From: Nocardioides sp. zg-1228
GTDB lineage: Bacteria > Actinomycetota > Actinomycetes > Propionibacteriales > Nocardioidaceae
NCBI RefSeq assembly: GCF_017086465.1
Contig: NZ_CP070961.1
Span: 3,162,001 to 3,226,000 of the forward strand
Direction of reading: 5' to 3'
Length of the DNA: 64,000 nt
The notes under the pieces were generated by a model that was not told the DNA's origin, did no database searches, and worked only from the letters and a program-made list of their open reading frames with translations. Shown piece by piece: positions 18,288 to 28,458 of this stretch. Position 1 is the stretch's first letter. Each line of letters opens with the position of its first letter. The position numbers were made by a program, and so were the translations under genes.

Positions 18288-20446
18288 GCGACGACTTCCC
18301 ACCCACCGATCAGCCCGGCGACGGCCCGGTCCACCTCAGCCGTGGCGGCGTCAGCGTCGTGGTCGGCCGCGACGCCGGAGGCATTCCGGCCGTTCTGCAC
18401 TGGGGCACCGCCCTGGGCGATCTCGACGCCGCCGCCCTGTCCGCGCTGGTGGCGGCCGGCGCGCCGGGCGTCCCGCGATCGTCGTACGACCTGCCGCGCC
18501 GCACCGGACTGGTGCCCGACGGCACGCGCGGCTTCTCCGGCACCCCCGGCCTGAGCGGGCACCGCGTCGGGGGCAGCGCGACGGCCGCCGCTCCGAGCCT
18601 GGTCGCCTGGGACGTGGGCCTCGCCGACGGGCGGCTCGTCTGCACCTCCACCGACGACGAGGCTGGGTGGTCGGTGACGGTCGACCTGGTCCTCGACGAC
18701 GCCGGCCTGCTGCACGCCCGCACGAGCGTCACCAACACCGCCGACGGCGATCTCCACCTGGCGTCGGTGCTGACGTCCCTGCCCGTGCCGGCCCGCGCCG
18801 GCGAGCTCCTCGACCTCACCGGCCGCTGGTGCCGGGAACGCACGCCACAACGGCACCCCTGGGTCCAGGGCACGCACCGCCGCGACGGCCGTCGCGGGCG
18901 CACCGGGCACGACGCGACGCTGCTGATGGTCGCCGGCACACCCGGCTTCTCGTTCAGTCGCGGGGAGGTGTGGGCGGTGCACACGGCCTGGAGCGGCAAC
19001 CACACGACGTACGCCGAGCGCACCCCCGAAGGCGAGTGCCTGCTCGGGGGCGGCGAGCTGCTCAGCCCCGGCGAGGTGGTCCTCGCGCCGAGTGAGACCT
19101 ACCACTCCCCCCGCCTCCTCGCCTCGTGGTCCGGTGCCGGACTGGACCCGCTCAGCCACCGGCTCCACGCCCACCTCCGCGCCGTCACGCCGCGAGCCCG
19201 CGGCCAGCGGCCGGTCATCGCCAACACCTGGGAGGCGGTCTACTTCGACCAGTCGTTGGGCCGGCTCACCGAGCTGGCCGACGTGGCCGCGTCGGTCGGC
19301 GTCGAACGCTTCGTCCTCGACGACGGCTGGTTCCTCGGACGTCGCGACGACACCGCCGCGCTCGGGGACTGGAGCGTCGACCCGGCGGTGTGGCCCCACG
19401 GGCTCGGGCCGCTGGTCGAGCACGTCACCGGGGCGGGGATGGAGTTCGGTCTGTGGGTCGAGCCGGAGATGGTCAACCTCGACTCCCGAGTGGCCCAGGC
19501 CCACCCGGAGCGAGTGCTGCGCGGCCGCTCGACGCCACCGCCCGAGTGGCGCCACCAGCAGGTGCTCGACCTGCAGGACGACGCGGCCTACGCGGACCTC
19601 CGCGCCGCCCTCCTGGCCCTGCTCGACGAGCTTGACATCGCCTACCTCAAGTGGGACCACAACCGCGACCTCACCGACGCCACCCACGAGGGCCGTCCCG
19701 CCGTGCACGGACAGACCGTGGCGGCCTATCGGCTGCTCGACGAGCTGCGTGAGGCACATCCGGCCCTGGAGATCGAGTCCTGCTCGTCCGGCGGCGCCCG
19801 GGTCGACGCCGAGGTGCTGACGCGCGCCGACCGCATCTGGCCGAGCGACACCATCGACCCGCTCGAACGCCAGCACCTGCAGCGGTGGACCTCGCTCCTG
19901 GTGCCGCCGGAGCTGATGGGCTCACACGTGGGCGGGCCGACCTCGCACACCACCGGGCGTACGCACGCGCTGCGCTACCGGGCGGCCACCGCGCTCCTCC
20001 ACTCCTTCGGTGTCGAGTGGGACCTCACCCGCGTGGACGACGCCGGGCTCGCCGAGCTCCGGTCCTGGATCTCGTTGCACAAGCAGGTCCGCCCGCTGAT
20101 CGGCACCGGCACGCTCGTGCACCCCGACCACCCCGACCCGTCGGTGATGGTGACGGGCGTGGTCGCCGCCGATCGCTCGGAGGCGTGGTACGTCGTGGCC
20201 ACCGTCGGCGCGACCGCCACCCAGCACCTCGCGCCGCTGCGGCCGACCGGCCTGGACCCTGCCCGCATCTACCGCCTCACCGAGCAGCTCCCGCCACCGC
20301 CCGGTGGGGCGGACCTCACCGACGCCTGGGCGCCCGATGGTGTCGAGCTGCCCGGCAGGGCGCTACAGGAGGCGGGGGTGGCGCTGCCGGTGCTGGGCCC
20401 GGAGGAGGCGCGGGTGCTGCGGGTGGCGACCACGGTCGCTCGCTGA
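18284..20446 (+). CDS. GH36 alpha-galactosidase
   Basis: 720-residue family 36 enzyme that removes alpha-galactosyl residues (melibiose, raffinose family). The N-terminal beta-sandwich (about residues 1-300) precedes the catalytic barrel. The nucleophile is Asp458 in YLKWDHNRD and the acid/base is Asp522 in IWPSDTID. FVLDDGWF and WVEPEMVN are also family signatures. No signal peptide. It starts in an ATGA overlap with the regulator. With GH42 in the same operon the cassette can process both alpha- and beta-linked galactosides. Confidence 0.95.
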   Translation: MSDDFPPTDQPGDGPVHLSRGGVSVVVGRDAGGIPAVLHWGTALGDLDAAALSALVAAGAPGVPRSSYDLPRRTGLVPDGTRGFSGTPGLSGHRVGGSATAAAPSLVAWDVGLADGRLVCTSTDDEAGWSVTVDLVLDDAGLLHARTSVTNTADGDLHLASVLTSLPVPARAGELLDLTGRWCRERTPQRHPWVQGTHRRDGRRGRTGHDATLLMVAGTPGFSFSRGEVWAVHTAWSGNHTTYAERTPEGECLLGGGELLSPGEVVLAPSETYHSPRLLASWSGAGLDPLSHRLHAHLRAVTPRARGQRPVIANTWEAVYFDQSLGRLTELADVAASVGVERFVLDDGWFLGRRDDTAALGDWSVDPAVWPHGLGPLVEHVTGAGMEFGLWVEPEMVNLDSRVAQAHPERVLRGRSTPPPEWRHQQVLDLQDDAAYADLRAALLALLDELDIAYLKWDHNRDLTDATHEGRPAVHGQTVAAYRLLDELREAHPALEIESCSSGGARVDAEVLTRADRIWPSDTIDPLERQHLQRWTSLLVPPELMGSHVGGPTSHTTGRTHALRYRAATALLHSFGVEWDLTRVDDAGLAELRSWISLHKQVRPLIGTGTLVHPDHPDPSVMVTGVVAADRSEAWYVVATVGATATQHLAPLRPTGLDPARIYRLTEQLPPPPGGADLTDAWAPDGVELPGRALQEAGVALPVLGPEEARVLRVATTVAR

Positions 20447-20506
20447 CCGGGTGCTTCACGTGGCGGCCGCAGAAGACGAGAGGCCCGACGGATCTACGCT
20501 GACCCC

Positions 20507-21115
20507 ATGGACGCACAGGCGTGGGACGAGCGGTACGCGGCCAGCGAGCTGGTGTGGTCACGCGAGCCCAACCGGCTCGTGGCCGCCGAGCTCGCCGACC
20601 TGCCGCCCGGCACCGCGGTGGACCTCGGCGCCGGTGAGGGGCGCAACGCGATCTGGCTCGCGTCGCACGGCTGGTCGGCCACCGCGGTGGACTTCTCGCA
20701 GGTCGCCCTCGACAAGGGCGCCCGGCTGGCCGAGGGCCTCGACGTGACGTGGGTCTGCGCCGACGCCACCACCTGGCAGCCGCCCGCCCCGGTCGACCTG
20801 GTGGTCGTGGCCTACCTCCAGCTCCCGGCCGCCGACCGCCGCCGGGCGGTGCGCAACGCGGTCACCATGCTGCGGCCCGGCGGGACGTTCCTCCTCGTCG
20901 CCCACGACTCGACCAACCTCACCGAGGGGACCGGTGGGCCGCAGGACCCGGCGGTGCTGATGACGGCGGCCGACGTGGTCGACGACCTCTCCGGACTGGA
21001 CGTCGAGGTGGTGCGCGCCGAGCGTGTCGACCGCGCGGTGACCACGGCGGAGGCCCACCGCGGGGAGGATCGCCGCACGGCGCGCGACTGCCTGGTGCGG
21101 GTGGTCAGGCGCTGA
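20507..21115 (+). CDS. Class I SAM-dependent methyltransferase
   Basis: 202-residue methyltransferase. It opens with WDERYAASELVWSREPNRLVAAEL, then the SAM-binding motif VDLGAGEGRNAIWLA and an acidic DFSQVALDKG; the post-motif region is VDLVVVAYLQLP. It is similar in outline to TehB-like and other small-molecule methyltransferases, but the substrate cannot be assigned. ATG six bases after TACGCT (20495-20500), so it is probably leaderless. It stands alone between the galactoside operon and a convergent large gene. Confidence 0.88.
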   Translation: MDAQAWDERYAASELVWSREPNRLVAAELADLPPGTAVDLGAGEGRNAIWLASHGWSATAVDFSQVALDKGARLAEGLDVTWVCADATTWQPPAPVDLVVVAYLQLPAADRRRAVRNAVTMLRPGGTFLLVAHDSTNLTEGTGGPQDPAVLMTAADVVDDLSGLDVEVVRAERVDRAVTTAEAHRGEDRRTARDCLVRVVRR

Positions 21116-21139
21116 TCCGCGCCCGACCACCCGGCACGC

Positions 21140-24100
21140 TCACCGCGTCAGGCGCACCTTCACGCGCTGCGTGGAGCCGTCCTCGTGCCGGACCACGAGC
21201 ACGGCCTTCACCGTCGCCTTCTTGCCCAGGAGCGCACGCGCCCGCTGGGTGAGCCGGAGGGTGACGGTGCCCTTCTCCCGCGCGTCCAGGTCGAACGCGC
21301 CGGCGCCGAGGCGCGTGCCCGTCGCGCCGCGGGTGCGCAGCACGACCTTGCCCTCGCAGGGAGCCGACCCGCAGCTCAGCACCATCCTGGCCCGGCGACG
21401 GTCGCGCGTCGCGTCGACCTTGCCGCCCTTCTTCACCGCGACCACGGGATCGACCGAGGGCGGGACGACGGGCGGGACGACGGGCGGGGTCGGCCGTACC
21501 ACCTCGAGCCGGGTGCTGCCGCGCCCGGCGTCGACCGCCAGGTCACCGGCGTAGGACGCCACCAGCTCGACGGTGCCCGCGGCCTGGAAGGGGCCGACCT
21601 CGATGGTCGCCTTCCCCTCCTTGAGCTGCGCGGGCGGCAGGTCGCTGCCGTTGACGGACAGCACCACCTCGCCGGTCGGGGCCTCCGGCGCGGCCGAGGT
21701 CACCGCGACCTCGACCCGCGCCTTCGCGCCGGTCTCGACCTGCGCGGGTGCCGTCACTGTCACCGTCGACGGCACGTTCTCCGGGTCGGCGAGCTCCTTG
21801 ACCTGCACGTCGCGGTAGAAGACGTTCTCGCCGCCGCCGTGGTTCTGCAGCCCGAAGTAGCTGGGCCACGTCAGGCGGTTGTCCTCCGCCTCGGGGCTGG
21901 TGAAGTCGTTGACGAGCACGTCGTTGAGGTAGACGCGGATCCGCTTGCCCTCGACCCGGATCTCGTAGTGGTTCCACTCGTTGAGGCCCTTGAGCGCCGA
22001 GTCCCGCTGGGCGTTGGCGCCCTGGAACGTGTAGACGGCACCGGTCGTGCGGTCGGGCAGGTCGGAGGCGTCGATCTGGATCTCGTAGCCGTTGTCGACC
22101 GCGACCCAGGGGTCGTTGCCGGGATCGGGGAACCCGACGAACACGCCGCCGTTGTCGTCCTTGGTCAGCTTCCAGTCGAGCTGGAGGGAGTAGTCACCCT
22201 CCAGCGGCTCCGAGTGCCACAGCAGTCCCATCCCGCCGTTGGTCTTCAGCGAGCAGTCGGCCTCGCGGGTGAACAGCCCGGGACCGGCCATGTCCCAGTC
22301 CTGGAGGCTCTCGGCGGTGCCGTCGAAGAGCATCCGGTAGCCGGGGTCGGCCGTCGTGGGCGCGCAGGTGTCCGGCTCGACGACCGGGTCGCCGCTCACG
22401 CGGAACCAGTCGAACTCGCCGACCTGGCTGCCGGTGCCGTTGTAGGCGGCGACACCGATCTTCGGGTCGACCAGACCGGTCGAGGGGTAGCCCGAGCCCA
22501 TCGACGTCCAGGTGGCGCCCTGGTCGGTCGACCACCGGCCCTGGACGGCGGAGCCGGTCGAGACCATCTGCAGCTGCAGGTCCTCGGGTGCGGTCCCGCC
22601 GGGGAGGTCGGCGTTGGCGTAGACCATCTCGCCGTTGATCCGGCGGCCCAGCTCGAGCACCCACGTGCCCTCGGGCTTCTCCATCGCCACGAGCTTGGCG
22701 TAGTTGCGGGCGTCGGTCCACGCGACCAGACCACCTTGGAGGTAGTCGTCGGTGCCGGTCATCGTGAACTGGGTCGTGGCCGCCCAGCTGCCCTCGGCGG
22801 GGGCGTCCTGCAGGATCACGTTCTTGGCGTCGACCGCGCCACTGGACAGGTCGCCGGACTGGGCGTTGATGCGCAGGTGCCCCTCGGTCACGGCGACGCC
22901 GCTCGAGGTCTTGTTGAGGACGGTGCTCCACCGGCAGGTGTCGAGGGTGTCGCCGTCGAACTCGTCGTCGGCACCGGGCGTCTCGCCCGGCGCGCAGGCC
23001 GAGCGGGCACCGAGGTCGAGGTAGTCGAGGTTGACGTTTCCGTTGTCGCCCGCGTCACGCTGGATGCGTACGACGTTGAGCCCGGCCTCGAGCTCGATCT
23101 GGTCCTCGATGCTGCCCCAGTCCTTCCACATGCCGGTGGGCGGCAGCGACAGCTTCTTGACGAAGACGTCGTCGACGTAGAGCGACATCGCCTTGGTCTG
23201 GTCGGGCTGCGGGTTGGGTCCGTTGGCGTAGCCGAGCTTGATCGCGTGGTAGCCGGCCCGCGTCGCGATCACGTCGAAGGTCACGGCCGTGCCGTCGTTC
23301 TCGAAGCCGCCGACGTAGCCCGTGCCGCTGTAGCCGGCGTGCTCGGTCTGGACGCGGTTGCCGTCACCGGTGATGGTGCCGTCCTCCGCCTCGACGCGGC
23401 CCCCGGTCGGGTCCACAACCTTCAGGTGGTCGAGGTTGACGTTGCCGTCGTCGCCCTGCTCGTAGGCGAGCTCGACGCGGGTGGCGCCGGCCGGGAGGGT
23501 CACCCGCGTGGTGAGGGTGCCCCAGGTCTTCCAGTCCGCGAACGGCGGCAGCGTGATCTGCTGGCGCTCCTCGCCGACGTAGAGGCTCATCTTCTTGGCC
23601 TGGTTGGGCTGCGGGTTGGGGCCGTTGGCGTAGCGGATCTGAAGGTCGTAGGCGCCGGCCCTCGGGGCGACCACCTCGACCGCGGTGCCCGAACCGACCG
23701 TCTGGATGCCGTCGACGAAGCCCGAGCCGGTGTAACCCGCGTGCTCCGTGGCGACCCCGGCGGTGCCGGACAGGTCGCCGTCCTCGAGCTCGTAGATGCC
23801 GTCCGGAGCGGGCTCCGGGTCCGGCGCGACGTAGCCGGGGTAGCTGTTGAGGGTGTACCAGGCCTCCGTGCTCCACAGCGTCTCGCCGGACGCCGAGTCG
23901 AAGGGGCGCGGCGAGCGCAGGTGCACGACGCGGTCGGGCTTCATGCCCTCGACCTGGAGGGTGACCGTGCGGCCGTCGTCGCTGGCCGTCGCGCTGGTGA
24001 CGATGAGGCTCTCCTCGTCGAGCTTGGGGCCGCCGTACTGCGCCGTGGCGCGGTAGCGCCACTGCTCGAGCTGGTACTTCGACGCCAGGTCGGTCAGGGT

Positions 24101-25888
24101 CTGCGCCGACAGCGGCTCGGTGTAGGTGATCTCGAAGCCGCCCTCGACGACGTCCATCGACGCCATGTCGAAGGGCACGTCACCGCTCAGGTCGAGCTTC
24201 TGCAGGCCGTAGCGCAGCTTGCCGGTCTGGCCCCAGTTGCCGCCGGCGCCGAGGCCTCCGACGATGAGTGAGCCACCCGGGGCGGCGAGGACGCGGCTGA
24301 CGCCGGCCTCGAGTCCCTGGGTCATCCGGAACAGCGCGCCCTGGTGGCGGCCGTCCACCTTCTCCAGGTCGGCGCGCTGCAGGCCGCCGTAGGTCACGTC
24401 GCCGATGAACATCTGGCCGGCGTAGGGGCCCTCCTCCACGACGATGGGGGTGCTCGGGGAGTTGGCGATCTCGTTCTGCGGCATCCACAGCACCGGCTTG
24501 GTCACCGGCTGGTCGTCGAAGCGACCCGGGCTGCCGTCCGGCTCGGTGGTGTAGTGGTTGTAGAACTCGCCCGGCTTGATCTCCAGCAGCTTGGACGCGG
24601 GCAGCCAGCCGCCCTGGTTGTCGGTCACGAAGATCTCGCCGTCGGCACCCCAGCCCATGCCGTGCGGGGTGCGGAGGCCACCGGCGACGACGTCGATCGC
24701 GCCGGTCTCCCTGTCGATGGTGATGTGGGTGCCGCGGTCGTGGGAGCCCTGGGGCACCGTGGTCGCGCCGCCGAGGTTGATCGACACCGACAGGTTCACG
24801 TGGAACTTGCCGTCGCGGTAGAGCATCCCGAAGCCGAACTCGTGGAAGTTGCCGTCGAACGGGTAGTCCGCGATCTCGTCCCGGGTCTGGAAGACGCCCT
24901 GGGGGTCCTCGCCGGTGAGCCTGACCAGGCCGGTCTTCTCCGAGACGTAGATCTCGCCGTCGACGACCGCGATGCCCTGCGGCTCCTTGAGCTCGCCGGC
25001 GATCCGGGTGCGGGTGACGTCGGCCGGGGAGGTCGCGTCCTCGACCCCCTCGAGGCGCCAGAGCTCGCCGAGCTCGACGTTGCCCTGGTCGTTGCCGTTG
25101 CCGCCCCACGTGAGGACGAGCAGGTCGTCGCCGTCCCACTCCAGGCCGGTGACCTGCGGCTCGAAGCCGGCGGGGCGCAGGTCGACGAGGTCGTAGGCGG
25201 GGTTGAGGCCGTCGAGCTGGAGCCCGTCGCCGGCGGAGTCGCTCTGGCCCTCGCAGTACTTGAAGCCGGGGGCCGTCACCCGCGTCACGTTGGCCTCGGT
25301 GCTGAGGGCGGAGGTGGGAACGACCGTGAAGCCCGGCTCGCCGGGCTTGCGCCACGACAGCGTCAGGCGCTCGCCGCCGCCGGCCTCGAAGTAGTCGATC
25401 CGCAGCGGGTGGGCCCCGGCGCCCAGGGTGATCGAGCCGTCCTTGGCCGTGTCGCCGTGCAGACCGTCGTGGTCGACGACGACCTGGTCGCCGATGGTGA
25501 GCCGCGAGCCGTCGTCGCTGACCAGCCGGAACTCGTAGGTCCCCGGCTCCTCGATGGAGAGGTTGGCCAGCACCTCGACGACGAAGTTGTCCTCGAGGCC
25601 CCCGAAGTCGGCCGGGCTCGCCCAGTCGACGACCGGCTCGAGCTGGTCGACGTTGGGGGTCTGCCCCGACTTGAGCGTGCACAGCTCGGAGATCGACTGG
25701 CCGAGCTGGAAGGCGCGCATGGTCACCCCCGCCTCGTCGCCCGGGGGCACCGCCGACGCGCTCGGCATCGCGGCCGTGAGGCCGGCCGCCACGGTGACGG
25801 CCAGGGCGCCGGCGCCCCAGCGGGAACGGCGACGTGAGCCGGTGCGGGCGGCGCGCGAGCGCGGGTGGAGCACGACGGACTTCGACAC
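21140..25888 (-). CDS. Giant secreted multidomain carbohydrate-binding protein with propeller and DUF1080 domain
   Basis: 1582 residues. The GTG start has AGGAGG upstream, and the signal peptide ends near residue 46 (ASA). Domains in order: PA14-like (about 60-185), six-bladed sugar-dehydrogenase-like propeller (about 215-565), a linking domain seen after such propellers (566-690), and two CBM6/35-like modules (697-826 and 830-960) sharing NGPNPQPxQxKxMSLYV and GNVNLDxL motifs. Then come a concanavalin-like domain (973-1167), a DUF1080/3-keto-disaccharide hydrolase-like domain (1185-1366), an Ig-like domain (1370-1465) and a Pro-rich spacer with a basic C-terminal domain (1480-1582). It probably binds and acts on polysaccharide outside the cell; the reaction is unknown. 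The long antisense frames opposite it are shadows. Confidence 0.9.
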   Translation of the reverse strand: MSKSVVLHPRSRAARTGSRRRSRWGAGALAVTVAAGLTAAMPSASAVPPGDEAGVTMRAFQLGQSISELCTLKSGQTPNVDQLEPVVDWASPADFGGLEDNFVVEVLANLSIEEPGTYEFRLVSDDGSRLTIGDQVVVDHDGLHGDTAKDGSITLGAGAHPLRIDYFEAGGGERLTLSWRKPGEPGFTVVPTSALSTEANVTRVTAPGFKYCEGQSDSAGDGLQLDGLNPAYDLVDLRPAGFEPQVTGLEWDGDDLLVLTWGGNGNDQGNVELGELWRLEGVEDATSPADVTRTRIAGELKEPQGIAVVDGEIYVSEKTGLVRLTGEDPQGVFQTRDEIADYPFDGNFHEFGFGMLYRDGKFHVNLSVSINLGGATTVPQGSHDRGTHITIDRETGAIDVVAGGLRTPHGMGWGADGEIFVTDNQGGWLPASKLLEIKPGEFYNHYTTEPDGSPGRFDDQPVTKPVLWMPQNEIANSPSTPIVVEEGPYAGQMFIGDVTYGGLQRADLEKVDGRHQGALFRMTQGLEAGVSRVLAAPGGSLIVGGLGAGGNWGQTGKLRYGLQKLDLSGDVPFDMASMDVVEGGFEITYTEPLSAQTLTDLASKYQLEQWRYRATAQYGGPKLDEESLIVTSATASDDGRTVTLQVEGMKPDRVVHLRSPRPFDSASGETLWSTEAWYTLNSYPGYVAPDPEPAPDGIYELEDGDLSGTAGVATEHAGYTGSGFVDGIQTVGSGTAVEVVAPRAGAYDLQIRYANGPNPQPNQAKKMSLYVGEERQQITLPPFADWKTWGTLTTRVTLPAGATRVELAYEQGDDGNVNLDHLKVVDPTGGRVEAEDGTITGDGNRVQTEHAGYSGTGYVGGFENDGTAVTFDVIATRAGYHAIKLGYANGPNPQPDQTKAMSLYVDDVFVKKLSLPPTGMWKDWGSIEDQIELEAGLNVVRIQRDAGDNGNVNLDYLDLGARSACAPGETPGADDEFDGDTLDTCRWSTVLNKTSSGVAVTEGHLRINAQSGDLSSGAVDAKNVILQDAPAEGSWAATTQFTMTGTDDYLQGGLVAWTDARNYAKLVAMEKPEGTWVLELGRRINGEMVYANADLPGGTAPEDLQLQMVSTGSAVQGRWSTDQGATWTSMGSGYPSTGLVDPKIGVAAYNGTGSQVGEFDWFRVSGDPVVEPDTCAPTTADPGYRMLFDGTAESLQDWDMAGPGLFTREADCSLKTNGGMGLLWHSEPLEGDYSLQLDWKLTKDDNGGVFVGFPDPGNDPWVAVDNGYEIQIDASDLPDRTTGAVYTFQGANAQRDSALKGLNEWNHYEIRVEGKRIRVYLNDVLVNDFTSPEAEDNRLTWPSYFGLQNHGGGENVFYRDVQVKELADPENVPSTVTVTAPAQVETGAKARVEVAVTSAAPEAPTGEVVLSVNGSDLPPAQLKEGKATIEVGPFQAAGTVELVASYAGDLAVDAGRGSTRLEVVRPTPPVVPPVVPPSVDPVVAVKKGGKVDATRDRRRARMVLSCGSAPCEGKVVLRTRGATGTRLGAGAFDLDAREKGTVTLRLTQRARALLGKKATVKAVLVVRHEDGSTQRVKVRLTR

Positions 25889-26028
25889 CGGGACCTCCTG
25901 GGAGCCCGACGGCACGACGCACGCCGGGAGAGCTGTGACGTGGCTCACCCTAGGGCGCATCCGACGCCTTGTGAACAACTTTTGACCGGCAATCGTCAGA
26001 AGCGCGGCGGGTGGCTACAGTCGCGCTC

Positions 26029-28185
26029 GTGCTCGCGGACCTCGGACGGCTGCTCCACCGGTGGCGACGTGTCGTCCTCGCGGCGTGGGCGGCCCTGGCC
26101 GTCGCGGGCGCGGTCCTCGGGGGATCGGTCTTCGACCTCGCGCGGACCCCCGACCCGCTGCGCGCCGAGGCCGAGTCGGCGCAGCTGGAGCGGCGGCTCG
26201 CGGCCGACGACCCGGAGGGCGAGCTCGTGGTCGCCGTGCTGTCCGGGGCGGACATCTACGGCATCGACCTCATCGACCAGGCCAGCCGCGTCCTGCACGA
26301 CGTGCGCGACCTGCCCGACGTCGTCGAGGTGCGCGACCCGTGGACCACCGGGGCCCAGGACCTGGTGGCGCCCGACCGCACCGGCACGGTCGTCACCGTG
26401 GAGATCGATCCCACGGTCGACGACGAGCGGGCCCGGGCGGCGGTCCAGCGGGTGGAGGACACGCTGCGGAAGGTCGCCGTGCCGGAGGTGCTCGTGGGCG
26501 GCCCACTGCTGGCCGAGGAGGCCTTCGCCGAGCAGGCGATCCGGGACGCCGCGCGGGGCGAGGGCGTCGCGGTGCTCGTGCTGCTCGTCGTGCTGGCGCT
26601 CGTCCTGGGCGGTCTCGTGGCCGGCCTGCTCCCGGTGGTCACCGCGCTCGGCACGGTCGCCGTCGCGTTGCTGGCGCTCGCCGGCCTGGCGCGGGTCAGC
26701 GCGGTGAGCGAGTACGCCGTCAACGTCGTCACGCTGCTGGGCCTCGGACTGGCCGTCGACTACGCCCTGCTGGTGCTCGGACGCTTCCGCGAGGAGCGGG
26801 CCGCGGCGCCGGGACGCACGGGCACCGCCGACCTGCTCGGCACCACCCTGGCCACGGCAGGACGCACCGTGCTCGTCTCGGGCCTGACGGTCGGCACGGC
26901 GCTGGCGGGCCTGCTGCTGGTCGGCGATCCGGCGCTCTCCCCCATGGCCGTCGGCGGTCTCGTCGCCGTCGCGGCGGCGACCCTGGCCGGGCTCACCCTC
27001 GCCCCCGCGCTGGTCGCGGTCGCCCACCCCTGGATCGCCGCCCCGGCGCCCCGCCGGGTGCTCGGCGGGACCCCGAGCGCGCACGCGCTCCTGCCGCGGC
27101 TGGCCCGGCTCGCGCTGGCCCGACCGTGGCCGGTCCTGCTGGGCGCCACGGCCCTGCTGCTCCTGCTCAGCACACCCCTGCTGTCGCTCGACCTGCGCAA
27201 CTCCGACGCCCGCTCACTGCCCGCGGACAGCGAGCCGCGGCAGGTCCAGTCGGCGATCGAGCGCGGCTTCCCCGAGCAGGTCGCGACACCGGTCACGGTG
27301 CTGGTCGACGCGCCCTACACGTCCCAGGAGACGGCCGACGCGATGGCCCGCATCGTCGGCCTGCCGGGCGTGGCCGACGTGATGCTGCTCGACCCCGTGC
27401 CCGGCGACCTCAGCCGGCTGGTCGTGGAGCCGGAGCCCGACGGGGCCGGCGACTACGACGGGCCCCTCGCCCAGGACCTGGTCCGGCGGCTGCGCGCCGC
27501 CGACCTCGGCTCGGACGTCCTGGTGGGCGGTCCGACCGCTGAGCTCGTCGACACCCGCGACGCCCTCGCCGAGCGCGCGCCGCTGGCCGTCGCCGTGGTC
27601 GTGCTGCTCACGGCGCTCCTGCTCGGGCTGCTCACCCGCTCGGTGGTCGTGCCGGTCAAGGCGGTGCTGCTCAACCTGCTCTCGCTGTGCGCGACCCTCG
27701 GCGTGGTCGTCGCGGTCTTCCAGTGGGGGTGGGGCTCCTCCGTGCTCGGCTTCGAGCCGTGGGGCGCCCTCGACGTCACCACCCCGCTGCTGCTGTTCAT
27801 GTTCGCGTTCGGGCTGTCCATGGACTACCACGTGTTCCTGGTCGCCCGGATCCGCGAGGCGTGGGACGCCGCCGCCGGGGAGCGTCCGACGCGCCGCCGC
27901 GCTCGGCCCGTCGACCCGCGCACGGTCAACGACCGCGCGGTGCTGGAGGGCATCACGGCCTCGGGCCCGATCGTCACACTGGCCGCCGTCGCGATCGGCA
28001 TCGTCTTCCTGGGCTTCGCGATGGGCGAGCTCGTCGCGGTCAAGGAGATCGGCGTGGGCATGAGCGTGGCCGTGCTCCTCGACGTGACCGTCGTACGCGG
28101 CCTGCTGCTGCCGTCGACGATGACCCTGCTCGGGCAGTGGAACTGGTGGCTGCCGAGCCGACGGTCGGGTCGGCGGCAGGGGTGA
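26029..28185 (+). CDS. MMPL/RND-family transporter
   Basis: 718-residue integral membrane protein with two copies of an extracytoplasmic domain followed by a sterol-sensing-like membrane block. Motifs include TLLGLGLAVDYALLVLGRFREER in the first half and FMFAFGLSMDYHVFLVARIREAW in the second, the paired GLxxDY sequences of MMPL proteins. Such proteins export lipids or small molecules using proton motive force. The GTG at 26029 was chosen because TACAGT (26016-26021) ends 7 nt upstream, matching the leaderless pattern; a GTG six codons earlier would lie upstream of that start point. Stand-alone gene. Confidence 0.92.
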   Translation: MLADLGRLLHRWRRVVLAAWAALAVAGAVLGGSVFDLARTPDPLRAEAESAQLERRLAADDPEGELVVAVLSGADIYGIDLIDQASRVLHDVRDLPDVVEVRDPWTTGAQDLVAPDRTGTVVTVEIDPTVDDERARAAVQRVEDTLRKVAVPEVLVGGPLLAEEAFAEQAIRDAARGEGVAVLVLLVVLALVLGGLVAGLLPVVTALGTVAVALLALAGLARVSAVSEYAVNVVTLLGLGLAVDYALLVLGRFREERAAAPGRTGTADLLGTTLATAGRTVLVSGLTVGTALAGLLLVGDPALSPMAVGGLVAVAAATLAGLTLAPALVAVAHPWIAAPAPRRVLGGTPSAHALLPRLARLALARPWPVLLGATALLLLLSTPLLSLDLRNSDARSLPADSEPRQVQSAIERGFPEQVATPVTVLVDAPYTSQETADAMARIVGLPGVADVMLLDPVPGDLSRLVVEPEPDGAGDYDGPLAQDLVRRLRAADLGSDVLVGGPTAELVDTRDALAERAPLAVAVVVLLTALLLGLLTRSVVVPVKAVLLNLLSLCATLGVVVAVFQWGWGSSVLGFEPWGALDVTTPLLLFMFAFGLSMDYHVFLVARIREAWDAAAGERPTRRRARPVDPRTVNDRAVLEGITASGPIVTLAAVAIGIVFLGFAMGELVAVKEIGVGMSVAVLLDVTVVRGLLLPSTMTLLGQWNWWLPSRRSGRRQG

Positions 28186-28198
28186 GCGGCCGGGTGGG

Positions 28199-28435
28199 TC
28201 AGCGCTCGTCGGTGGCGGCGGAGGAGTCCGTCGCGTCGCGCTGCGCGGGCTCGTCGCCGTAGACGCCGGCGTCCTTGGCCGCCTGCGCCTTGCGCAGCTG
28301 CTTGACCAGGCTGAACGCGATGACGACGACCGCGAGGATCATGAAGATCCACACCGCGAAGCCCAGCGGGCCGGCCTTGACCTCGGTCGGCTCGGGGGTG
28401 GGGTCTTCGAGGAGGACGATCAGCAGGTCGAGCAT
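28199..28435 (-). CDS. Small single-pass membrane protein next to mca
   Basis: 78 residues with one hydrophobic helix (about residues 27-45), a short acidic/proline N terminus and a charged tail rich in Ala, Asp and Glu. A conserved small membrane protein occupies the same place beside mca in Mycobacterium (Rv1083 next to Rv1082). Function unknown. ATG six bases after GACACT (28447-28442), possibly leaderless. It runs in the same direction as mca and lies just downstream of it. Confidence 0.8.
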   Translation of the reverse strand: MLDLLIVLLEDPTPEPTEVKAGPLGFAVWIFMILAVVVIAFSLVKQLRKAQAAKDAGVYGDEPAQRDATDSSAATDER

Positions 28436-28458
28436 GCCCCCAGTGTCCCACCTCCCCC

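Noticed and set aside
21185..24271. 1028-codon open frame on the plus strand opposite the giant secreted protein
   Set aside because: High G+C removes stop codons from the antisense frame. The minus-strand frame has a signal peptide, recognisable domains and an AGGAGG site; the plus-strand translation is low-complexity with no family features.
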